A stretch of 64,000 bases of DNA from an uncultured Hyphomonas sp. (GTDB lineage: Bacteria > Pseudomonadota > Alphaproteobacteria > Caulobacterales > Hyphomonadaceae), in the NCBI RefSeq assembly GCF_963677035.1, contig NZ_OY781472.1, positions 2,232,001 to 2,296,000 of the forward strand, given 5' to 3'. Below the pieces are notes generated by a model. It was given only the letters and a program-made list of their open reading frames with translations. It was not told the origin of the DNA and did no database searches. Positions 31,673 to 40,211 of the stretch are shown piece by piece. The first letter of the stretch is position 1. Each line of letters starts with the position of its first letter. The translations under genes were made by a program, and so were the position numbers.

Positions 31673-34453
31673 CTAGTATGTCAGCCGCACACCGAAAACG
31701 CCGGACCAGCCGAACTCGTCATATTGAGAGAGGCGGTTTTTGTCGCCGTGATAATAGAACTCCGGCTCGTCCGTGAGGTTTTTGCCTTCGAGATAGACCT
31801 GAACGTGATCGTTTAGCTCGTACTTGGCAGAGGCTTCGACGCGCAGGTGATCGCCTGTGTAGCGGTCGATATTCTTGCCGAACAGTTCGTCCAGATAGTC
31901 ACCGCGATAATTGGCGGAGACGCGCAGGTCCCAGGGGCCCTTGTCATAGCCGAGCGAGACGTTCCAGACCGTATCGTTCTGCTTCAGCAGCGGCACTTCA
32001 CGGCCATCCGGCAGGGTCGCTTCGGAGTCGGCCAGTGTCAGGTTTGCCGAGACGAGGAAGCCGTCGAACGTGTCACCGAGGAAGCCAAGATCCTGGACGT
32101 AGTTGAATTCCAGCCCCTTCACTGTGGCTTTGCCGGCGTTGATATAGGTCGATACTTCTTCGAGGCCGGCGAGGGTGTTTGCGTCCAGGAAGCTCAGGTC
32201 GATCGAATTGGGAACGTCCTTGATGTCATATGTCACCGGGAAGATCGCGTTCCGGATCTCCTTGTAGAACACACCGGCCGAAATCACGGAGAGTTTGGTC
32301 GGATAGTATTCGATGGACGCATCGATGTTGGCGGCCTCGTACGGATCAAGGTCCGGATTGCCCATTTCCGCTTCGTCGCGGTCATTGTTCAGGGCGAAGG
32401 TCGGACGCATTTCACCGAAGGCCGGGCGCACGATCGACGAGTAGTAGGCCGCGCGGCCGATCAGATTGTCAGCAAATGCGTATTTGAGGTTCAGGCTTGG
32501 CAGGAAGTGCGCGTAGTCGTCGTCATAGTTGCGCTTGCCGACATTGGCCGGATCGTCTTCTTCAAAGAAGATGTTGCCAGTTGACGAAACGTCCGTTGCC
32601 TCGATCCGAGCGCCGACGACCGCCGTCAAATTCTGCATCTCGAAAGTCCCCATACCGTAACCGGCGAGGATCTTCTCTTTGATGGTGTAATCGCCGGACA
32701 GGCTGTCGAAATCTGAGCCATCCGTGTCCAGCTCGTCAGCCGTGAAGTCGTTACGCAGGGCCTTGGTCAGCTCGGCGCTAGGCCAGCGGAACATCGGGTT
32801 GGCCATGCGCCAGCCGGATATCCGGGCATTGTCAGAGATATAGTCCGTGAGTGGGACGTCATCGCGCTCATAGATCTTCAGGTTCTCATCGCGGACCTTT
32901 TCGCGGTCGCGCAGTTTCATGCCGAATTTCCAGGTCACCGGCGTGTCGCCGAGCACCGTGTCATTTGAGACATCGAATTTGTAGGCCCACTCGGTGTCTT
33001 CATTGGTCGTGAATTCCCGCTCATAGGCGTCCATCTCGTAATTGGATGGATCGAGCAGGAAGTCAAAACCGGGGCCGGAGAGTTTCGGTTTCTTCGGGTC
33101 GGTATTGTCCCAGAGCAGGATGCTGCTGCCCTTCATTTTGTCAGAACGGAACGTGACGTCGTGATTATTGGAATCATCTTCTTCGGCATAGGCGTAGGAC
33201 ACTTCGTAGTCGAAGGTCCAGTTTCCGGCAAAGCTCTGGCCGCCCACGGCGTAAGTCTGGATGTTGCGGACTTCTTCACGCGCGCGGACTTCTGCGTCAG
33301 CCTGCGCAAAGTCAAAGGCGAAGCCGTCAGCGGTGATGGTCGGGTCTTCTTCGTCCAGCTTGCGGAATTCCCATTTGTTGCGGACTTCGTCGTCCGTGTA
33401 CTGGTTGTACAGGGTGCGCAGGTAGAGTTCGGTGTTTTCCGTGAGGCGGTAGTCGATGTTGACGACGAGGCCAATGCGCTCGCGGGTCAGGTCGTACCAG
33501 CGCTGCTCATAGTCGTCATTCGGGACGATTTCGCCGACGTCTTTGTTGAAGCCCCAGCCGCCAGTCTCATTGTTTTGCGCCTGGATGCGGAGGTCCTGAT
33601 AGTTCAGTGAGGCAGCAACACCCAGCTTCTCCCCGAACACGTTGGAATAGGTCAGCGTGCCTTTCGGTGAGACCTTTTCGGTGATCTCGTTGTACGACCC
33701 TTCCAGTTTTGCCCGGAAGAACTGGCCGTCGCGGTCAAAAGCCGAGATGGTTTTCAGGTTGATGACGCCGCCGATCGTGTCGGCATCGACATCTGGCGTG
33801 AGAGACTTCTGAACTTCGATACCGTCCAGCAGGTCAGATGGCACACCGTCCAGCAGGACGCCGCGGCGGTCTTCCGGGGACGGGGTGCGCACGCCGTTGA
33901 TGGTGGCGGAGATGAGATCCGCATTGATCCCGCGGATCGAAACGTAGCGGCCTTCGCCCTGGTCATTCTCAATCGACAGGCCCGGAACGCGCGAAAGCGA
34001 GTCAGCCACAGTCGTGTCAGGGAAGTTGCCGAGGCCGTCGGAGTCGATCACGTTGATCAGCGCATCGGACGCGCGCTGCTGGTTGATGGCGCCAGCCTGC
34101 GCGGCTGCAGACCCGACCACGAGCACGTTGTCGAGGTAGCGGACATCGCCGCCGAGTTTCAGGTCGACCGTTGCGGTGCCGGACAGGGAGACATCGGCGG
34201 TGACGGTGTCTGCGCCAACATAGGACACCGAAAGCGTATAGTCGCCGGCGGGAATATTGTTGAAACGGTAAGCCCCGAACCGGTCGGAGGAAACGGTCCG
34301 GCCAAGTTCCTCGACGGTGACGAGCGCGCCCTGGAGCGGTGCTTCCCCGGACGCATCGGTAACCTTCCCGGTGATGACGTCGGCGGATGCCGCCTGGATA
34401 AGCCCGGCCGAGGCAACCCCGAGCGCGAGCAGTGAACGATATGATTTTGTCAT
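31673..34453 (-). CDS. TonB-dependent outer-membrane receptor
   Basis: A 926-residue receptor. The start at 34453 gives a signal peptide (M-T-K-S-Y-R-S-L-L-A-L-G-V-A-S-A-G). It is followed by a carboxypeptidase-regulatory-like domain (about 25-105, with A-Y-R-F-N-N-I-P-A-G-D-Y-T-L), the plug domain (R-A-S-D-A-L-I-N-V-I-D, S-L-S-R-V-P-G-L) and the 22-strand barrel ending in the aromatic F-G-V-R-L-T-Y. The N-terminal domain and R-V-P-G-L plug motif place it with the carbohydrate/organic-substrate receptors of the TonB-dependent type common in Caulobacterales. Adjacency to phytase points to inositol phosphates as a candidate ligand. Confidence 0.93.
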   Translation of the reverse strand: MTKSYRSLLALGVASAGLIQAASADVITGKVTDASGEAPLQGALVTVEELGRTVSSDRFGAYRFNNIPAGDYTLSVSYVGADTVTADVSLSGTATVDLKLGGDVRYLDNVLVVGSAAAQAGAINQQRASDALINVIDSDGLGNFPDTTVADSLSRVPGLSIENDQGEGRYVSIRGINADLISATINGVRTPSPEDRRGVLLDGVPSDLLDGIEVQKSLTPDVDADTIGGVINLKTISAFDRDGQFFRAKLEGSYNEITEKVSPKGTLTYSNVFGEKLGVAASLNYQDLRIQAQNNETGGWGFNKDVGEIVPNDDYEQRWYDLTRERIGLVVNIDYRLTENTELYLRTLYNQYTDDEVRNKWEFRKLDEEDPTITADGFAFDFAQADAEVRAREEVRNIQTYAVGGQSFAGNWTFDYEVSYAYAEEDDSNNHDVTFRSDKMKGSSILLWDNTDPKKPKLSGPGFDFLLDPSNYEMDAYEREFTTNEDTEWAYKFDVSNDTVLGDTPVTWKFGMKLRDREKVRDENLKIYERDDVPLTDYISDNARISGWRMANPMFRWPSAELTKALRNDFTADELDTDGSDFDSLSGDYTIKEKILAGYGMGTFEMQNLTAVVGARIEATDVSSTGNIFFEEDDPANVGKRNYDDDYAHFLPSLNLKYAFADNLIGRAAYYSSIVRPAFGEMRPTFALNNDRDEAEMGNPDLDPYEAANIDASIEYYPTKLSVISAGVFYKEIRNAIFPVTYDIKDVPNSIDLSFLDANTLAGLEEVSTYINAGKATVKGLEFNYVQDLGFLGDTFDGFLVSANLTLADSEATLPDGREVPLLKQNDTVWNVSLGYDKGPWDLRVSANYRGDYLDELFGKNIDRYTGDHLRVEASAKYELNDHVQVYLEGKNLTDEPEFYYHGDKNRLSQYDEFGWSGVFGVRLTY

Positions 34454-34737
34454 GACAGACCCCTCTGTGAACGAAGGCGCCTTCCCACAGTTTCTTGACG
34501 GCCTGATCTCTGTTTTGTCACCGTTCCGTGACACCCGATGTTTGGTGCCGTACCGCGACGGGAAAACAGCAGATTGCCAGGCGATTGCGCTATTCCGGCA
34601 ACAGCTGGCCGCGAGTTTCCAGGATTTTGTAGGACTCCGGAAGCGGGTCCGCCTGGGGGCCTTTCTGGCGGGCCGCGCGAGTCCAATGAGGAGGGCGGCA
34701 TGTCCGCAATCGGGATCCGGCCTCTTGGAATTCCATG
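34454..34737. other. Non-coding region between the TonB receptor and arsR promoters
   Basis: Between the two divergent genes I see no convincing coding region; an open plus-strand frame here is opposite the receptor leader. It should carry the receptor promoter. No clear palindrome was seen except the operator at its right end. Confidence 0.5.
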
Positions 34738-34755
34738 ATTTACACTTATGTAAAT
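34738..34755. promoter_or_regulatory. Palindromic operator for the ArsR-family regulator
   Basis: A perfect inverted repeat ATTTACA-CTTA-TGTAAAT, 26 bases before the regulator start codon. AT-rich palindromes of this shape are typical of BigR/SqrR-type ArsR operators, so autorepression of the operon is likely. Confidence 0.75.
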
Positions 34756-34781
34756 TGTAAAGTGAATCCGGAGAGATCGGA

Positions 34782-35132
34782 ATGATCAGGGACAGTGAGA
34801 ATATGGAGCCGCTGGTGGCCGAAGCCACGAGTATGCTCAAATCCCTCAGCCACCCGGACCGGCTGATGATCTGCTGCCAGTTGCGCGGCGGGGAAATGGC
34901 GGTTTCGGAGCTGGAAGCCGATCTCGGCATCCCACAACCGCGCCTGTCGCGGGAACTCGCCAAGCTGCGCGAGGAGGGCGTGCTGACGGCGCGGCGGGAT
35001 GTGCGGCAGGTTTTCTATACGCTTTCAGACACACGCGCGCATGCGATGGTGGATGCGATCTGTTCGGTCATGCTGGGCACGCAGGCTGACCCTGGTGTGC
35101 GCATTTCAAAAACACCCCAATCCAGAAATTAA
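34782..35132 (+). CDS. ArsR family regulator, BigR/SqrR-like persulfide sensor
   Basis: A 116-residue winged-helix repressor. The DNA-recognition part reads V-S-E-L-E-A-D-L-G-I-P-Q-P-R-L-S-R-E-L (41-59). Cysteines at 31 or 32 and at 94 match the two conserved cysteines that form a persulfide-dependent bridge in BigR/SqrR; metal-binding ArsR motifs (ELCVCDL) are missing. The genes behind it encode a persulfide-dioxygenase-like MBL protein and a SulP permease, the classic BigR partners. Reactive sulfur should relieve repression at the upstream palindrome. Confidence 0.85.
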   Translation: MIRDSENMEPLVAEATSMLKSLSHPDRLMICCQLRGGEMAVSELEADLGIPQPRLSRELAKLREEGVLTARRDVRQVFYTLSDTRAHAMVDAICSVMLGTQADPGVRISKTPQSRN

Positions 35133-35142
35133 GGAGCCCGCG

Positions 35143-36009
35143 ATGACCAATCCAGTTGTGACCGCTTTCTTCGATGAGCCCACATTCACGGTGAGCTATG
35201 TTGTGGCCGATCCGGAGACCAGCGCCTGCGCTGTGGTCGATTCGGTGCTGGATTTCGATCCGGCATCCGGCCGGACCAACACAGAGTCCGCCGATGAGAT
35301 CATTGACTTCATTCAGAAAAACGACCTGAAGCTCGCATGGATCCTGGAGACCCATGTCCATGCCGACCACTTGTCGGCCGCGCCATATATCCAGGAAAAG
35401 CTGGGCGGCAAGATCGCCATCGGCGCCGAGATCCGTACCGTGCAGGACACGTTCGGCAAGATTTTCAATGAAGGCACCCGCTTCCAGCGCGACGGCAGCC
35501 AGTTCGACAAGCTGATGGTGGACGGCGACACATTCCGCATCGGCACCATGGAAGCGAAGGCCCTGCACACGCCCGGCCACACGCCGGCCTGCATGACCTA
35601 TGTCGTCGGCGACGCGGCGTTCGTGGGCGATACCATGTTCATGCCGGACTATGGCACCGCCCGGGCGGACTTTCCCGGCGGAGACGCCCGCACGCTCTAC
35701 CGTTCGATCAAAAAAGTCCTCAGCCTGGCGCCCGAAACCCGCCTGTTCATGTGCCATGACTACAAGGCACCCGGCCGGGACGAGTACAAATGGGAAACCA
35801 CGGTCGCGGAGGAGCGGGCGAACAATGTTCACGTCCATGACGGGGTGACCGAGGATGAGTTCGTCGCCATGCGCGAGGCGCGGGACGCGACGCTGGACAT
35901 GCCGCGGCTGATCCTGCCGTCGATCCAGATCAATATGCGCGCAGGCCAGATGCCGGAGCCGGACGATAATGGCACCAGCTATCTGAGAATTCCGCTGAAC
36001 GCTCTATAG
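35143..36009 (+). CDS. MBL-fold persulfide dioxygenase-like protein (Blh/ETHE1 type)
   Basis: A 288-residue metallo-beta-lactamase fold protein. The metal motif T-H-V-H-A-D-H spans 70-76, with further ligands in H-T-P-G-H-T (second histidine), G-D-T-M-F and C-H-D-Y. ETHE1-like enzymes oxidise glutathione persulfide to sulfite and glutathione with a single iron. Blh of Agrobacterium and Xylella sits in the bigR operon just as here. AAGGAG lies 7 bases before the ATG at 35143. The product sulfite or sulfate could be exported by the SulP protein next in line. Confidence 0.88.
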   Translation: MTNPVVTAFFDEPTFTVSYVVADPETSACAVVDSVLDFDPASGRTNTESADEIIDFIQKNDLKLAWILETHVHADHLSAAPYIQEKLGGKIAIGAEIRTVQDTFGKIFNEGTRFQRDGSQFDKLMVDGDTFRIGTMEAKALHTPGHTPACMTYVVGDAAFVGDTMFMPDYGTARADFPGGDARTLYRSIKKVLSLAPETRLFMCHDYKAPGRDEYKWETTVAEERANNVHVHDGVTEDEFVAMREARDATLDMPRLILPSIQINMRAGQMPEPDDNGTSYLRIPLNAL

Positions 36010-36036
36010 TGCCGGAAAAAGCCGGGGGCTGAACGC

Positions 36037-37842
36037 GTGAAACTGTCGGATCATCTGCCCATTCTTGAATGGGGCCGCACTTATAATGGCGGGACGTTCG
36101 CCAATGACATGATGGCGGCGGTGATCGTGACGGTCATGCTGATCCCGCAATCGCTGGCCTATGCGATGCTGGCGGGCCTGCCGCCGCAGGTCGGCCTGTA
36201 TGCCTCCATTCTGCCGCTGATCGTCTACGCGATTTTCGGCACCAGCCGCACGATGGCCGTGGGGCCAGTGGCGATCCTGTCGCTGATGACGGCCGTGGCC
36301 GCCAGCAAGGTGGCAGAGCAGGGCACGCCGGAATATCTGACCGCCGCGATCATTCTGGCCATTCTGTCCGGCCTGATCCTGGTGGTGATGGGCATTTTCC
36401 GGCTGGGCTTCCTCGCCAATTTCCTGAGCCACCCGGTCGTCTCCGGCTTTGTCACGGCGACGGGCATCCTGATCGCGGTCAGCCAGCTGAAATACCTGCT
36501 GGGCGTGCAGGCCAGCGGGCACAACATCATTGAGACCCTGGCCAGCATCATCCGCCATCTGGGCGATGTGAACTGGTATACGGTCGCCATCGGCGCCCCG
36601 TCGGTGGCCTTTCTGTTCTGGGCGAGGAAAGGCCTGAAGCCGCTGCTTCTGGCGCTAGGCCTGAAGGAGCATATCGCTGCCATGCTGGCCCGGTCCGGTC
36701 CGGTGCTGGCCGTGGTGCTGGGCGGCCTGGCGGTTGCCACTTTCGGGCTGGAAGCGAAAGGCGTGCACATCGTCGGCGACATTCCGAAGGGCCTGCCGGG
36801 CCTGACCGTGCCCAGCTTCGACCCCGGCCTGTGGCGCTCGCTGCTGGGGTCCTCCGCGCTGATCGCGATGATCAGCTTCATTGAATCGGTCTCCATGGCG
36901 CAGACGCTGGCCGCCCGGCGCCGCCAGCGGATTGACCCGGATCAGGAGCTGGTCGCCCTCGGCGCCTCCAGCCTCGCGGCGGGCTTTTCCGGCGGCTATC
37001 CTGTGACGGGCGGCTTTGCCCGCTCTGCCGTGAATTTCGATGCGGGCGCAGAGACACCCGCGGCCGGGGCGTTCACCGCCATCGGCATTGCGCTGGCGGC
37101 CCTGTTCCTGACGCCGCTGCTCTACAATCTGCCGCAAGCCGTGCTGGCCGCGACGGTGATCGTCGCCGTGCTAGGCCTCGTGGACCTGAAAAAGCTGGCT
37201 CATACGCTCAGCTATTCGAAGCGCGACTTTGCCGCCATGCTGGGCACGATCCTCGTGACGCTGCTGGCGGGCGTGGAGCTGGGCGTCACGACCGGCATTA
37301 TCGTCTCAATCGGGCTGCACCTTTATGTCACCTCCAAGCCGCACTTTGCGATTGTGGGGCAGGTGCCCGGCACGCACCATTTCCGCAATGTGAACCGCCA
37401 CGCAGTCGTCACGCCGGAACACATCGTCACGATACGGATCGATGAGAGCCTCTATTTCGCCAATGCGCGCTTCCTGGAAGATACGGTCTATTGCGTCCTC
37501 GGTAACCGGCCGGATGTGCAGCATATCGTGCTGATGTGCCCGGCGGTGAACCATATCGATGTCAGCGGCCTTGAAAGCCTGGAAGCGATCAACCGGCGCC
37601 TCAAGGATGCGGGCGTGACCCTGCACCTCAGCGAAGTGAAGGGACCGGTCATGGACCGGCTGAAGCGCACGCATTTCCTGGATGAACTGACCGGCAATGT
37701 GTACCTGAACCAGTTCGATGCCATTGCGGATCTCGACTATGATTGCGCAAAATCCGCCATCGAAAAAACAGGCAAGGTGACCGACCCGGCCTCCGACCCA
37801 TGCCCCTCGCAATGCATCGCGGGCGTACGGGAGATGAGCTGA
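36037..37842 (+). CDS. SulP family anion permease with STAS domain
   Basis: A 601-residue transporter starting with GTG at 36037. About ten to twelve membrane helices cover residues 20-430, with the family signature G-L-P-P-Q-V-G-L-Y-A-S and F-G-T-S-R-x-M-A-V-G-P-V. A cytoplasmic STAS domain follows (about 455-570; V-N-H-I-D-V-S-G-L-E-S-L). It closes the regulator-dioxygenase operon, 27 bases after the MBL gene. The ion is probably sulfate or sulfite given the context; bicarbonate carriers belong to the same family. Confidence 0.9.
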   Translation: MKLSDHLPILEWGRTYNGGTFANDMMAAVIVTVMLIPQSLAYAMLAGLPPQVGLYASILPLIVYAIFGTSRTMAVGPVAILSLMTAVAASKVAEQGTPEYLTAAIILAILSGLILVVMGIFRLGFLANFLSHPVVSGFVTATGILIAVSQLKYLLGVQASGHNIIETLASIIRHLGDVNWYTVAIGAPSVAFLFWARKGLKPLLLALGLKEHIAAMLARSGPVLAVVLGGLAVATFGLEAKGVHIVGDIPKGLPGLTVPSFDPGLWRSLLGSSALIAMISFIESVSMAQTLAARRRQRIDPDQELVALGASSLAAGFSGGYPVTGGFARSAVNFDAGAETPAAGAFTAIGIALAALFLTPLLYNLPQAVLAATVIVAVLGLVDLKKLAHTLSYSKRDFAAMLGTILVTLLAGVELGVTTGIIVSIGLHLYVTSKPHFAIVGQVPGTHHFRNVNRHAVVTPEHIVTIRIDESLYFANARFLEDTVYCVLGNRPDVQHIVLMCPAVNHIDVSGLESLEAINRRLKDAGVTLHLSEVKGPVMDRLKRTHFLDELTGNVYLNQFDAIADLDYDCAKSAIEKTGKVTDPASDPCPSQCIAGVREMS

Positions 37843-37858
37843 GGCGCGCCCGCGCGCG

Positions 37859-37935
37859 TGCTTCGACTTCGCTCAGCATGAGCGTTCGGAGCGCAGCAAA
37901 GAACAGGACTCATCCTGAGCGAAGTCGAAGGATGA
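37859..37935. repeat. Dispersed palindromic repeat family B, copy 2
   Basis: Inverted arms CTTCGACTTCGCTCAGCATG and CATCCTGAGCGAAGTCGAAG, 16 bases after the SulP stop. Confidence 0.85.
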
Positions 37936-37955
37936 AACGGCAGAGAGAAAAAGCC

Positions 37956-38001
37956 CTGCGCTTACGCTTGGGCCTGCCTCGGGAAATCGCGGTGCGATTT
38001 C
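37956..38001. repeat. Dispersed repeat family E, copy 2
   Basis: Shares GCCTGCCTCGGGAAATCGCG with 10499-10522 and is again followed by a GC-rich inverted arm. Confidence 0.6.
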
Positions 38002-38013
38002 TTTTCCTCCGTA

Positions 38014-38167
38014 GCCCTCACCTCCCACGCCCTTCGGGCGCGGGTCCCTCCTCTCCCAGAGGGAGAGGGGTTTATCCGTGCTCCGCGTCACACCCCTCTC
38101 CCTCTGGGAGAGGTGGCCCGCGAAGCGGGTCGGTGAGGGGCGCCCGCAGGGCGTGGGAGGTGAGGGG
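38014..38167 (+). repeat. Long palindromic repeat family D, copy 1
   Basis: About 154 bases made of nested inverted repeats. CCTCTCCCAGAGGGAGAGG and CCCTCTCCCTCTGGGAGAGG frame the centre, and CCCTCACCTCCCACGCCC faces GGGCGTGGGAGGTGAGGG at the ends. A second copy lies inverted at 40076-40200, on the other side of the terminase genes. Confidence 0.85.
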
Positions 38168-38203
38168 CTTTGCCGGTGGATAAGCGCGGCGCCGTCCAAT
38201 GTG

Positions 38204-38301
38204 TCATCCCGGAATTTGCGCAGCAAATATCCGGGACCCAACTCACGAAAACCCCCGCAAAGACTGGGTCCCGGACAAAGGCTGCGCGTTTTCCGGGATG
38301 A
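38204..38301. repeat. Dispersed palindromic repeat family A, copy 2
   Basis: TCATCCCGGAATTTGCGCAG ... TTTTCCGGGATGA, nearly identical at both ends to 11549-11648 with a different centre. It lies 52 bases before the first GTA gene. Confidence 0.85.
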
Positions 38302-38352
38302 CATGCCGCCGGAGTGAATTCACCCGGTGCCGGCCTGCGCCAAACTCCGCCC

Positions 38353-39522
38353 ATGGCTGAACGAAACCGAAGACGAGACATCACCGAACGTGACGGACGG
38401 GCGATGCGGCTGCTGTATCTCAGCGGGCGCAGCGTGGCGGCGATTGCGCGCCGTCTGGGCCGCGATGCCGCGGTCATTTCCCGGTATATGGCACGGCATG
38501 ATCTGAAGCGGCCGGAGACGCCGCTGGAACGCCAGACGCTGGCGCTGGAATATGCCGCCGACCTGCAGATCGACGCACTAGTGAGCGCTCTGGGGACGGA
38601 AGAGATCAATGCCGCGGCGGCGATGATTGTGCGCATGGCCGGAGAGGTGCGCCGGATGCATGAAGCCCAGACGCAGGGGACAAGGGGGGAGAATGCGAAT
38701 GAATGGACAGCAGCTCTTGCGGCAGAGGATGCCGCATTACACAGAGTCGTTGCGGGTTTGGGGCCATTGGAGACAAAAAGTGCAGGTGTGGAAGGCGGCG
38801 GCGCAATATCCGCTGCCCGACCTTCGGGCGATGCAGGTGCTGAGGCGGTATCCGTTCCTGTGGAGTGCGCGGGACGCGCAGCTGAACCCTCCGGGAACGG
38901 CATGGCGGACGTGGCTGTTTCAGGGTGGACGGGGCGCAGGCAAGACGCGCGCCGGGGCCGAATGGGTGCGCTGGTCCATGGAGGCGCGCGGCGGGCGTAT
39001 GGCGCTGGTCGGGCCGACCCTGCACGATGTGCGCGAAGTGATGGTTCATGGCGAGAGCGGATTGATGTCGGTCGAGACGAACCCGTTGCGGCGGCCAGTC
39101 TACCACCCGTCGCGGCGGCTGGTGGAGTTTCACAACGGCGCCGTGGCGCAGGTCTTCTCCGCAGAGGACCCGGACAGTCTGCGCGGACCGCAATTCGACG
39201 CCGCCTGGTGCGACGAGGCCGCGGCGTGGACCTATGCAGAGGCCGTATGGGACATGCTGCAGATGGCGTTGCGGCTCGGTCCGCATCCGGCCGCCCTGGT
39301 CACGACGACGCCGCGGCCCACCGCACTGATGCGGCGCCTTCATGCCGCGCCGGATACGGTGGTGACGCAGAGCGCGACGCGGGACAATGCGGATCATCTG
39401 GCCCCCGCCTTCCTGACAGCGGTGGAGGCGGCCTATGGCGGCACGCAGCTGGGGCGGCAGGAACTGGACGGCCAGATGGTGGAGGACCCGGAGGGCGCGC
39501 TGTTCCTCCGGTCACGGATTGA
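38353..39522 (+). CDS. GTA gp1-like small terminase subunit (frame lacks its expected stop)
   Basis: The first 115 or so codons (from ATG 38353) look like a real protein. There is an N-terminal homeodomain-like HTH with A-M-R-L-L-Y-L-S-G-R-S-V-A-A-I-A-R-R-L and D-A-A-V-I-S-R-Y-M-A, then a helical segment. This fits the DNA-recognising small terminase gp1 of Rhodobacter-type gene transfer agents. After about 38.7 kb the same frame runs on, without stop, to 39522 beneath the terminase large subunit; that part has the Arg/Gly/Ala-rich composition of an out-of-frame read. Either the stop was lost, or the end lies at a frameshift near the gp2 start. Only the N-terminal third should be trusted. Confidence 0.45.
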   Translation: MAERNRRRDITERDGRAMRLLYLSGRSVAAIARRLGRDAAVISRYMARHDLKRPETPLERQTLALEYAADLQIDALVSALGTEEINAAAAMIVRMAGEVRRMHEAQTQGTRGENANEWTAALAAEDAALHRVVAGLGPLETKSAGVEGGGAISAARPSGDAGAEAVSVPVECAGRAAEPSGNGMADVAVSGWTGRRQDARRGRMGALVHGGARRAYGAGRADPARCARSDGSWRERIDVGRDEPVAAASLPPVAAAGGVSQRRRGAGLLRRGPGQSARTAIRRRLVRRGRGVDLCRGRMGHAADGVAARSASGRPGHDDAAAHRTDAAPSCRAGYGGDAERDAGQCGSSGPRLPDSGGGGLWRHAAGAAGTGRPDGGGPGGRAVPPVTD

Positions 39523-40045
39523 TGAAGCGCGGTCTGGCATTGTGCCGGCGCTGTGGGATGTGGTGGTCGCGGTGGATCCGCCTGCCACCAGCGGGGCGGC
39601 GGCGGATGCCTGTGGCATCATCGCGGCAGGCCGGGCGGGGAATGATGCCTATGTGCTGGGCGATGCCTCCGCGCAGGGGCTGCGCCCGCTGGACTGGGCA
39701 GGCCGGGCCGTGGCTCTGGTGCGCCGGGTGGGGGCACGGGAAGTGATCGCGGAGGCGAACCAGGGCGGCGAAATGGTACGGCAGGTGCTGGAGACGGCAG
39801 GCTGCCCGGTGCCGGTGCGGCTGGTGCAGGCGCGCCTGTCGAAGCGGGCAAGGGCGCTGCCGGTGGCGACGCTGTACGAGCAGGGCCGCGTGCACCATGC
39901 GGGGCAGCTGGGCGAACTGGAGGACGAAATGTGCGCCTTCGGGGCGGAGGGCTTCACCGGCTCACCCGACCGCGTGGACGCCCTCGTCTGGGCCGTCTGG
40001 GCGCTGATGCTGGACGAGGCCGCGGTTGGCGTGCGGCAGTTGTGA
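38693..40045 (+). CDS. GTA terminase large subunit (gp2), DNA packaging ATPase/nuclease
   Basis: About 450 residues. The ATPase domain has Walker A G-G-R-G-A-G-K-T (about residue 77-84) and a Walker B region F-D-A-A-W-C-D-E-A-A-A-W. The RuvC-like nuclease has V-A-V-D-P-P, E-A-N-Q-G-G and D-R-V-D-A-L-V-W-A with its acidic residues. It packages host DNA headfuls into GTA particles. The start is 38693 or 38699, with GGGGGAG just upstream. It is flanked by an inverted pair of family D repeats. The next GTA gene (portal) is 1.8 kb away because a two-gene minus-strand module lies between. Confidence 0.93.
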   Translation: MRMNGQQLLRQRMPHYTESLRVWGHWRQKVQVWKAAAQYPLPDLRAMQVLRRYPFLWSARDAQLNPPGTAWRTWLFQGGRGAGKTRAGAEWVRWSMEARGGRMALVGPTLHDVREVMVHGESGLMSVETNPLRRPVYHPSRRLVEFHNGAVAQVFSAEDPDSLRGPQFDAAWCDEAAAWTYAEAVWDMLQMALRLGPHPAALVTTTPRPTALMRRLHAAPDTVVTQSATRDNADHLAPAFLTAVEAAYGGTQLGRQELDGQMVEDPEGALFLRSRIDEARSGIVPALWDVVVAVDPPATSGAAADACGIIAAGRAGNDAYVLGDASAQGLRPLDWAGRAVALVRRVGAREVIAEANQGGEMVRQVLETAGCPVPVRLVQARLSKRARALPVATLYEQGRVHHAGQLGELEDEMCAFGAEGFTGSPDRVDALVWAVWALMLDEAAVGVRQL

Positions 40046-40075
40046 GGGGGGCTTCACGCGCGGCTTGTGCCGCGT

Positions 40076-40200
40076 CCCTCACCGACCCGCTTCGCGGGCC
40101 ACCTCTCCCTCTGGGAGAGGGGTGCGACGCGGAGCACGGATAAACCCCTCTCCCTCTGGGAGAGGAGGGACCCGCGCCTGAAGGGGGTGGGAGGTGAGGG
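40076..40200 (-). repeat. Long palindromic repeat family D, copy 2 (inverted)
   Basis: The reverse complement of the 38014-38167 element over most of its length (CCCTCACCGACCCGCTTCGC ... GTGGGAGGTGAGGG). It sits between the terminase stop and the convergent partner gene. Confidence 0.85.
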
Positions 40201-40211
40201 CCTGAAGGGGC

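Noticed and set aside
34454..34963. N-terminal extension of the TonB receptor by 170 codons
   Set aside because: The extension crosses the ArsR gene and its operator; the start at 34453 gives a proper signal peptide.
38014..38301. CRISPR array
   Set aside because: Repeats are palindromic families of different sequence without regular spacers, and no cas genes are present.
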